From Paratrimastix pyriformis (lineage: Eukaryota > Preaxostyla > Paratrimastigidae), in assembly GCA_027972325.1 (NCBI GenBank), contig JAPMOS010000002.1, forward strand, positions 718,001 to 782,000: a stretch of DNA of 64,000 nucleotides, given 5' to 3'. A model generated the notes under the pieces. The model saw nothing but the letters and a program-made list of their open reading frames with translations, searched no databases and was not told the DNA's origin. Shown piece by piece: positions 55,851 to 64,000 of the stretch. Position numbers and translations under genes: made by a program. How positions within the stretch are numbered: position 1 is the stretch's first letter; each line of letters begins with the position of its first letter.

Positions 55851-58800
55851 TTATCCGGTCGGTCGCTCGGTTCCGCACTCGCAACAAAACTTGGCTGCGG
55901 CGCAGCAGTAGCGGTTTCCGCAGAGCTGGCAGTACTCGGGCCGGCGAGGCCCTCCCACTGCTCGGGGCCCCTGCCCTCCTCCCCCCAGTGGGGGCGCCGG
56001 CTGCTGGCTGCTGGGTCCGCCCGCAGCAGCAGCCGCCGCCGGGGGCAGGTGGGCCCGCCGGTTGAAGCCGAACCGGGTGAGGCCCGTCGGGGTGAGCTCG
56101 TTGGGGTCGACGCCAGCATCCACCCGGCGGGCAGCCGCCCCGGTGCCGCTGGGGCCCGGGGTCACAGCCTCGCCGCCGCCGGGCTCCCCCCCGCGGCGCA
56201 GGATGGCCGACTGGGAGCGGACCCCTCGTTGCAGGGACCCGGGGCCGGCCGCCCTGCCCCGGCCTGGGGGGATCTGTGGTGGCCCGGGGGTCAGGCCCGG
56301 AAGCTGCTGGTCGGGCGGCAGGGCGGCGGCGGGGGGTGGCCGGCCTCGCCCTCCTCCTCCTCCTCCGGGTACGCGCGCTTTGGCGGCCGGCTTGGCGGGC
56401 GCCCGGCGGGGCGGCTCCGGGGGCGGGGGCGGCGTCGAGGCCGGGTTGGGCGGCGGGGCGTCGTCTGGCGGGGACAGGAGGGCGGAGAAGCATGAGGTCT
56501 GGCGATCAGCGACCATCAGGAGGGAGACGCGCGGGCACGAGAGGGCACCGACCCGGGGCATCGGACGGTTCCAGCCCGTCGTCGGCCGGGGCGGTCGGGG
56601 CTGCTGTTGCGGCGCCGGGGCGGCCCGACGGCACGGCCCCGGGACCGTGGGGTGAGGTACCCGGGACTTGCACCTGCCCCGCGACAACCACCAGCCCCCC
56701 CCCCCCCCCCCCCCCCCCGCCAGCGGACGACACGATGTGAGGAACCCCGAGGAGAGGCGATACGAGGTCCCGAGGCTTCCAAGGGCCGGGAGGGGCGGCG
56801 GGCCTTGAGGCGCTTGGCGCGGTTCTCGCGGAGCTTGTTGGGGTCGGCGACCACCTTGACGATGCCCTCCCGTCGGTCCCCTTGGCATGGACCGCCCGAA
56901 GACGTGCGTCACGGCAAACTGCGCCCGAGACCGCCGAGACCGCAGTGCGTGCCGATGAGGGACCCGTTGTGCGAACGTGTGTGGGCGGACCGTGTCGCGA
57001 TTGGGCTTCTGCTTGCGGCATGCGGTGATGTGCTTGCCGATGCGCTCCTGGGCAAACTGGCGCCCGCAGTTCGGGCAGGGCATCTGCGGGGGGGGGGGGG
57101 GGGGGAAGGGTGCCGGGGGTGGTGAGACCGCAGGGCCTGCCGACCCACGCCCCACCCCGCCCGATACTCCCCTCCCATCCCATCACAGCCCCTCCTCCCC
57201 CCCCCCCCCCCCCTGGGACGAGGCCAAGCCACGGACGAGTGTGATCTGGACGTCGGGCTGCTCGGGGAGCGGGGCCGAGGCGGCCACTTGGATGGGCCGG
57301 TCGGGCGAGGGCACGGGCCGCGCCAGCCGCTCGGCCGAGGGCGGGCCGCCCGGGGGACGAGGCGGCGAGCTGCCCGCCTCGGCCGGGGTCATGGCCCCTT
57401 CTTGCACCTGATCGGGGGCGGCGCCGCGTGGGCTGCCCGGGGGTGGCGGCGTGGCGGGGGCCGGGGGCTGAGAGGCGGGCGGAGGGGCGAGGCAGCCCTC
57501 GGTTGTTGTTGCTGTCGCTGCTGCTGCTGCTGCCGTGCCTGGGGCTGGGGTGGGGCGGGGCGAGGTGCCGGGCCCGATGACGCCCCGGCGGCCGCAGGCT
57601 GGGGTGGGGAGGGCGGGAACTCGGGCGGCAGGTTGGCGTTGCTCTTCCCCACGGGTCGCTCGTCCCAGGCCACTGCACCCGGGGGGGCAGCCGTGGCAGG
57701 TGGAGCCGCGGGCGGGGCCGGCTCTTCTTCCGGGGCGGTGCTGAGCGGGGCGGCGGTAGGGGAGGGGGGAGGCTGCGGCTGGCCCTCCGCGCTGGCTGGG
57801 GGGCCGGGGGCCGCGGGAGGCGGCGGGGTGGGTCCGCGGGCGGATGTGGGCTGCTGCTGCTGCTGCTGCTGCTGCTGAGGGGCGGGTGCTTTCTGGGCGG
57901 CCGGGGTGGCAGCGGCCGGGGCGGTGGCGGTGGTGGAGGGCGGGGGCTGCACCGGCGGGGGCGGGGGCGAGGGGGCCAGCAGGGCGGGCGTGGGCGGCAC
58001 GGGCGGGCCGGCCTGAAGCCGCACCGGGACGGCGGGCCCTCGGGCTGGGGCCGCTGGAGGAGCAGCGGGCCCGGGGGCCGGGGCCGGGGCCGGGGCCGGG
58101 GCCGGGGCGGCGCTGGTCGGTGGCCCTCGACTCGAGAGGGCCTGCGGGAGCTGCTGTGGGGGCGGCTGCCGTGGCGTCCGGGCCGAGAGTGAGCCGCCAG
58201 CAGCCGGGGCCCAGCCGGGCGGGGCTGCTGCCCCGGGAGGCGGAGGGCCGAGGGGCCCCTGAGGCCGCCCGCCGGTGTGCAGGGCGAGGGGCGGGACCTG
58301 GGGGCGGCCAGCAGGCTGGGGGTACTGGGACCCGGGATGGGGCGCCCCCCCGTACCCCGGGTGGGGGGGATATAGGCCGGGCGGGTAAGGAGGGCCGGGG
58401 GGATACACCCCGTAGGGGGCGCGGTAGCCCGGCGGGGGAGGGGGATACCCCGGGTACCCTCGGGCCGGGTCGCCACCATAGGGGGCGACGTGGTGTGGGT
58501 AACCCCCCGGGTATGAGGGCGGCATGGGGCCATAGGGGCCGTAGGGCGGATAGCCGGGGTGAGGTGCGCCGCCCCGGTAGCCCGGGCCGTAGGGGTCCTG
58601 GGCGGGCGGCTCCTGCTCGTGCCGGGGGGCCCCGGGCCGCGACCTGCCCGAGGGCGGACGGACGGGGGACGGCGAGGAGGCCGAGTCCTCCGAGGGGCTC
58701 GGCGGCGAGCGCTGCCGAGCGGCGGGCGGCAGAGTGAGGGCAAGAATGACTTGATGGAAATGGAGGTCCCAAGGATCCCAGGCCCGGGGGGGGAAGGGGA

Positions 58801-59588
58801 GGGGGGTGACAGACCTGGGGATGTCGGGGGCCGCGGCGCTGGTGGACAGCGGCACGGTCGTGGGGGGGCGGGGAGGGCGAGGGGGACCGGGAGCCCGAAG
58901 ACGCCGACCCGGGCGAGCCGGGAGAGCCGACAGGGGCGGCGCCGGCAGGAGGGTGAGGGAGAGGTGCCGCCGGGCCGCGCCGCACACCGTGCGGATTGCG
59001 GGGTGGCGAGGGCGAGGGCGAGGGCGAGGGCGAGGGCGAGGGCGACGAAGTCGAGTGTGGCGACGGCCCGCGGTCCGCCCAGGCCACCCGGCCGCCCGGT
59101 CGGCTGGATGGGGCAGGGCCGCGCGGGTCGGAGACGCCCCGGGCCGCCCAGTCAGGCTCGCGGGGGGCCGGCCGGCCGCCATCGGGGGGATGCCCTCGGC
59201 GCGGCTGGCCGCCCTGGCCCTGCTGCTGCTGGATGGACGGGGCGGGGGCGGGGAGCTCGGGCTGGGACATGGACCGCGACCCGGCCTCGAGGGGCCGACC
59301 GCTGCTGCCCCGGGTCGGATGGGCGGCCTGTGGGTGCCGCTGCTGCTGCCCCTGCTGCCCCTGCTGCCTGGAGGGGTCGTATGCGATCTCGGGCTGCAGG
59401 GGCGCCTCGCCGCCATCGACGGGGCGCGGGGCCGACTGGGAGCGTGTCTCATAGGGGGGCCGCAGGGCCTGGGCCCGGGACGGGGGCAGCGATTCATGCC
59501 CCGAGGGTTGGCGGTGGGACGAGGGCTCGTCCCAGCCGGGCCAGGGCTCGGAGAGGCGAACCTGCCGTTGCGCGGTCTGTTGTTGTTG

Positions 59589-59624
<36 letters not shown>

Positions 59625-61660
59625 GGGTGGTGGTGGCTGGTCGGCCATGCCTGGCCAGGGCTCGGCGAGGCGAACCTGACGTGGCGGTGGCTGGGCTGCC
59701 GGGCCGGGCAGCCGGGATGGCGGCAGCTGCCCTTCGTCCTCCGGCCGGGAGCCCGAGCCCTGCGCGGCCTCGGGGCCACGCGGGGGCGGCCGGCGGGGAG
59801 GCTGCTGCGGCTGCGAGTGGGGCGGCGGGGGGCCCGCGGAATCTCTGCGGCTGACTGCGGGCTGCCACGGATCCGCCCGGTCCGAGGGTTGGGTGGGCCG
59901 GCTGGCTGGTGGCGGCTGCTGGCGGGGCGCGAGGTCGGGCTCACGGGGGGCGCGAGTATCGGGCCACGGGGCAGCGGCGTCCGAATCGGGGCGTGGCTGC
60001 GGACGGCCGGAGGCGGGCACACCGCGGTCACGTGGGGCAGCGTCCACCCCTGGGTGCTGTCCCACCGATTGCTGTTGCTGCTGCTGTTGGAAGGGTGGCC
60101 GCATGGACTGTTGTGCGGCCTGGGCCTGGGCCTGGGCCTGGGCCTGGGCCTGGGCCTGGGCCTGGGGCGGTTGTTGTTGCTGCTGCTGGTACGGGTGGCG
60201 GGGCAGCGGGTCCGTCATGCGGGCCGGAGGGGAAGGCGGCGAGTCGGCCCTCAGCGGGGGGATGCCCTGCAGCCGGGGCTGCGACGACGGGCCGCCCCGG
60301 GGCAGAGGGACCGAGGCCGCCGGGCCCAGAGTGGCGACAGAAAACGACCCCACCGAGGTGGATGTGGCCATGGGGGGCAGGGGGCGTGGCCCGGGGACGG
60401 GGCGCCCGAAAGTGACCTGCTGCTGCTGGGGGCCGGGGGCGGGGCGTTCAATATCGCCCAGGCCAACCACCCGGCGAGCCGGGGCGGCATGGAACGCGAT
60501 CGGGGCAGGGCTTTCCACCCACGGAGAACCCGACTCGGCCGTGGCGACGCTTGCCGGGCTGGGGGGCGTCGAGGGCTGCTGGGGGGGCGGCCGATGCCCA
60601 GGTGGAGTGGCACTGCGCGGGGCGGGGGCCGGCTGGGGTGGCGGGGCCGCTCCGGATTGGATGGCCGGCGTCCCTGAGGAGGGGAGCGGCGGGGGCGGGG
60701 GCGGGACTTCGGCCACCTGGAGGTCGTCCCCGTCGTCATGCTCCGAGCCGGCTCCGGCCCCCCCGTCATCGTCACCGACGCCGCCGTTCCCGATGTCGCC
60801 ATCGCCGTCCGGCTCGCCCTCGGCCAGGTTAATGTTCAGCTCGATGTAGTTCCCATCCATCGGCGGCGCCCAGGCCTCGCGCCGGTCGGGCGGCTGCGGG
60901 CCGGCCGCAGGGCGGCTGATGGACAGCGAGGGTGGCAGGGAAGATGGCGACGGCTCCGCAGGGGCAGCGGCAGGGATGGGATTGGGATTGGGATTGGGAG
61001 TATAAGCCATGGCTTGGGATGGCTCGGCGCCGCGGAGCGGGGGGTCGGACGAGGCAGCCTCGGCGGAACCAGAAGCGGCAGGGGCGGACGAAGACGAAGA
61101 GGGGGGCGGGGGCAGAATGGGAGGGGGCGGGAGGAAGGGGCGCGCGGTGGATCGGCGAGCCGAGGAGGGGGAGGGGAAGGCCTGGTAGTGGTAGGCAGGC
61201 GGAGATGGGGGCACAGGAGCATCGGCTGCGGGGGGCGGGGGCGGGCCGGAGGGGGCGGCAGAGACGGCCGGCGGGAGGGAGCCGCTCAGATCCAGAAGCC
61301 GCCCCCGGGAGACCGACCGAGCTGAATTGGGCTCGGAGTTGCGAGCCGAGTTGGGTCCCGCCGCGACCAGATTTCCGAGTGTGGAGATCGCCGCCCGAGA
61401 GGACTGCTGCTGGAGACGTTGCTGATGCTGATGTTGGAGCGCTTGTAATTGAGCAAGTTTGTCCTCGAGAGTTTGATTCAGGAGAATCCCTTGCCTATTG
61501 CCGGAGCGCCCAGTGGGAAGAGGCTGTGTCGAAGAGAGCCGATCTGGAGCGGCTGCCGCTGGATGCTCCTATCAAAAACAAAAAAACATCGAACAAGTTG
61601 TCGGGACGCAGCAAGGAGACCTCATTGTCACGGGTTGGGGGGCGTTGGTCAGAATGCTGC
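55851..61660 (-). CDS. Large Pro/Gln-rich protein with C-terminal C2HC zinc finger
   Basis: Stop at 55851; the 5' end is unclear (exons can be traced to about 61660 via DNEVSLLRPDNLFD and EHPAAAAPDRLSS). The short helical start LEDKLAQLQALQHQHQQRLQ is followed by more than 1,000 residues of low complexity: poly-Gln, Ala-Gln and Pro-rich stretches, RQVRLSEPWPG twice, and a Pro/Gly/Tyr-rich block (PGYPPYGPYGPMPPSYPGG). After an intron at about 57215-57085 comes MPCPNCGRQFAQERIGKHIT then ACRKQ, a C-x2-C-x12-H-x4-C finger like those of ZC2HC1 proteins, and a basic helix ADPNKLRENRAKRLKARR. The last exon adds a Cys-rich knot (YCQLCGNRYCCAAAKFCCEC). Possibly nuclear or RNA-associated, by composition only. 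Exon borders in the repeats are uncertain. Confidence 0.7.
59580..59625 (-). repeat. CAA/CAG run encoding poly-Gln
   Basis: TTG and CTG triplets on the plus strand encode about 16 consecutive Gln in the zinc-finger gene. Related coding repeats: (GGGCCT)n encoding Ala-Gln at about 60119-60170 and (GAGGGC)n at about 59003-59044. Confidence 0.85.
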
Positions 61661-61773
61661 GAGTCCAGATAAAAGTGGCCCGCTGAGAGAGGTCTCTCAA
61701 AAAATCAAATCGAATTTGAAAGGGTTTCAGGAACCGCGGGTTCAGTTTGTTGTTCCTGTCGCCGGATCAGTGA

Positions 61774-63197
61774 ATGAGCGTCCTGGCCCGGGTCGCTTCG
61801 TTGAATTACCATGCCCTTGCCATCATATTTTGTTTGATGAGTTACTTTATTCGTTACTGCGTCGAGATTCTCTTGCGCCGATTGGGAAGGACTTTCATTC
61901 ACTCCTCGTCCCGTGAAAAGCTTGAAGAGCAAAGCACTATCTTTGCCAAAGAGGGGTTTAAGCTACTATACCATATTGCAGTGACCGTCTTGATCTGGGG
62001 CTATCTTTTTATGCTCCCTTCGGACGTATCTTGGGTTCGTCACATGGACCGCGTGTGGGCAGGGTACCCGAACCAACCTCTCGACGATCCACTCAAGATT
62101 ATTTATTGTTTAATCTATGGACGATATTGGCAGCTTTGTACTGCCCACATTATCGAGAAGGCACGGCTCGGCCGCAAAAGGATTTGTTCCTCCACCTTTT
62201 TTGAGGTCTGGCTCTCTTCCGAACTTACGGGTCAGTCCCTCTGGGTGGTATAGACGCTGATCCACCATCTGATCGCACTCTTTCTGATCGGTTACTCCCT
62301 GGATCGGCGCACCTTCCGGGTGGTCTGTGCTGCTGCTGTGCTGCTGCTCCACCTCCGCCTGACTCCTCGCGGGGGCACAGGGCATCCTCATCATGGCCTT
62401 GCACGAGATGAGCCCCGCTTTGATGGGGACCGCCCAATGCTTCCACTACCTGGGGCATGAGCCCCTCTCGATTGCCTTCTTCTCGTTGATGATGGTCTGT
62501 CTGGGGACGGCCTGCCGCCCCTCAACACCAGCTGACCGCACTGTGGTTTGGGATTGTGATTAGATCTCGTGGTTCTTCCTGCGGCTCTTCTACTTCCCCT
62601 TCTTCGTCATCAAGTCGTGCATGTCTGCGCCCCGCCCGCCCTTGCCCCGCCCCGCCCCGCCCGCCCCGCCCCGCCCCGCCCCGCCCCGCCCCGCCCCGCC
62701 CCGCCCCGCCCGCCCCGCCCGCCCCGCCCCGCCCCGCCCCGCCATCCTTTGGGTTCCACGACCGAACGGTTTTTGGGGGGCGGTTGGGCGGCGTATGCAG
62801 GGTGGACTGCTACCGGGTGCAGGGCAGCTCGGCCCTGTCGGGCAAGTCCTGGGTGCTCTTCAACGTGCTGCTGGTGCTGCTGCTGCTGCTGCACCTCTAC
62901 TGGTTCGTCCAGTACGTCAACGTCTTCAAGGTCCGCGGCTGTGTGGCCCCTTTGGGGGAGCGGGAGGGGAACTTTTTTGGAACCAACTCGCCTTTTGTTG
63001 GGGTCCCCGCACAGGTCGCGGTTCACCGCTACCGTGCCCGATCTCTGGGGTCGCCCGTCCTGGGCGAGGGGCCTCCCCCCTCGAAGGAGAGCGCCGCAGC
63101 GCCGTCGCCCCCTGCGGTGATCCGCCGCCACAGGGGCAACCGCAGCCCCGAGGGGCGGGCCACCCAGGCGCTGGCCATCTCGACCCCCTACGAATAA
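61774..63197 (+). CDS. TLC-domain protein, LAG1/ceramide synthase-like
   Basis: Exons 61774-62205, 62254-62322, 62381-62494, 62564-62622, 62801-62930 and 63015-63197 give 329 codons (328 aa), fully in frame. Ceramide synthases acylate sphingoid bases in the ER. After two N-terminal TM segments the TLC core reads TLIHHLIALFLIGYSLDRRT (double His of the Lag1 motif), FRVGILIMALHEMSPALMG, then FLRLFYFPFFVIKSC and SWVLFNVLLVLLLLLHLYWF, in the order of human CERS. The second acidic motif reads HEMSP where CERS have HDxSD, so a TRAM- or TLCD-like role is possible. C-terminal tail basic, Ser/Pro-rich. The 62623-62800 intron holds a CCCCG pentamer repeat. Donors GTCTG and GTCCG. Confidence 0.85.
62632..62747 (+). 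repeat. CCCCG/CCCGC repeat in TLC gene intron
   Basis: About 22 pentamer units (CCCCG with occasional CCCG slips) immediately after the donor at 62623. Pure G/C, so length in the assembly is doubtful. Confidence 0.8.
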
Positions 63198-63335
63198 CTG
63201 AGTGCTCTCGTTCCTCTCTGTCTCGTTTCATTTTTCTCTCTTGAGCGTTCGTTCGTGTTGCCACCTCCGGACCTGCAGTGGCTGGAGAGAGGGGGTCGGG
63301 TCGCACCGAAAACGGAAAAAAGAGCGAGACCCCCT

Positions 63336-64000
63336 TCATCCCTCGTCCTTCTTGCTGTGGAATGTGAGCCTCGGCTGCCCCCGGGGCACCTGCAAAACCC
63401 GTCCGGGCCCTCCCTCGGCCTCGCCTTCCTCTTCTTCTTGCTCCTCCCACGGCGCCACATGGACCACCGGTCGCCCGCGTAGTATCGGGGGCGGTGGGGC
63501 GGCGGGGGCTGTTTTGGTGGTGCGACTGCTGGGCGGCTTGGCAACTGGCTTCGCGGGTGGTGGTGGTGGATGAGACGGTGGCGGGGGCACACGGCTGAAC
63601 ATGGTGTGGAAGGCATCCGCGAGGCCGGTCTCGCCACGGGTGGGGGCCGCGGTGGAGGGGGCCTGGGCGTGGGTCTGGTGGGCCACTTGGGACGGAACCC
63701 GCTTCGCATAAAAGTGCGGCCTGGTGCAGGAAAGAAGGAGGTCGAGGGAAGAGTCAGCTCGAATGAATCGGGGGGGAAATGACATTCAAAGATGAAGGCG
63801 TGCACGCGCGCGGCCGTGACACACTGACACACCAGACTCGGTGGTATGGGTGATCGGCGCGTGGCGTGGCACCCGATACTCAGGCGGCACGGCGGAACCA
63901 CGGACAGGAGCCAACATGACGCGCATTGTGACAGACACAGACACAGACACCGCCACCCAACCACGGACGCGAGCTCGGGGAGCCAATTGGGGTCGATGGC
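63336..64000 (-). CDS. Probable C-terminus of a DEAH-box RNA helicase, 5' partial
   Basis: Two exons: one at the window edge (64000-about 63967) reading AIDPNWLPELA, then 63722-63336 opening PHFYAKRVP. The joined WLPELAPHFY closely follows the end of the OB-fold domain of DEAH-box helicases of the PRP22/PRP43/DHX group (D-P-x-W-L-x-x-x-A-P-x-F/Y). It continues into a Pro-rich, Lys-containing tail (PSSRTTKTAPAAPPPPILRG, then an acidic WEEQEEEEGEAEGG) and stops after HSKKDEG. Donor GTCCG, acceptor CACCAG. The catalytic domains lie outside the window, so the subfamily cannot be set. Confidence 0.55.

Noticed and set aside
55851-61660. Several 150-880 codon open frames on both strands of the zinc-finger gene region
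   Set aside because: Stop codons are rare in such GC-rich repetitive DNA. Only the minus-strand frame with Gln/Pro repeats, the zinc finger and sensible splice sites was kept.

Overview
This is a GC-rich, gene-dense stretch of a eukaryotic nuclear genome, almost certainly from a free-living unicellular protist. Nearly every gene is broken by many short spliceosomal introns (mostly 40-300 nt). The families are eukaryotic: full-length ABCA transporter, UNC-93-like proteins, Raptor, a CDK11-type kinase, a LAG1/TLC protein, an F-box/LRR protein and a cullin-neddylation (DCN1) factor. Bacterial operon features are absent. Donor sites follow an unusual |GTYYG pattern (mostly GTCCG or GTCTG) and many introns carry long pure-C tracts. 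The species cannot be fixed from the window; a Preaxostyla-like flagellate (for example Paratrimastix) is only a guess.

Layout: 1-944 (-) galectin-like plus DCN1 gene, running off the left edge; 1143-12115 (+) ABCA transporter in about 33 exons; 12743-14359 (+), 14795-16482 (-) and 18451-20134 (+) three UNC-93-like paralogues; 16610-17010 (-) a decayed LINE fragment; 17542-18392 (-) an unassigned coiled-coil protein; 20626-29199 (-) a secreted protein with about 12 Kazal-like modules and a Gln-rich tail; 29621-37292 (-) Raptor; 38360-39245 (-) a two-PSI membrane protein; 39541-40383 (-) 5-formyl-THF cyclo-ligase; 40511-44673 (+) F-box/LRR protein; 45084-46107 (+) ammonia-type NAD synthetase; 46426-49162 (-) CDK11-like kinase; 49221-54189 (+) long coiled-coil protein; 54531-55592 (-) an intronless unassigned protein; 55851-~61660 (-) a huge Pro/Gln-rich C2HC zinc-finger protein; 61774-63197 (+) TLC/LAG1 protein; 63336-64000 (-) the probable C-terminus of a DEAH-box helicase.

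Three tRNA genes are present. tRNA-Arg(CCG) lies in a Raptor intron and tRNA-Leu(TAG) lies between genes. tRNA-Val(AAC) lies in an intron of the Kazal gene and is split in its D-loop by a 965-bp fold-back (long inverted repeat) element with a 4-bp direct repeat at the junctions. This interrupted tRNA and the divergent donor-site consensus are the most striking signals.

The genes do not form one pathway; this looks like ordinary compact chromosome with alternating strands and very short divergent spacers (58 bp twice). Several conserved proteins (Raptor, ABCA, the kinase, the coiled-coil protein) lose frame by one base at C/G runs, which suggests homopolymer undercalling in the assembly rather than gene decay. 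No CRISPR array and no viral element was seen.
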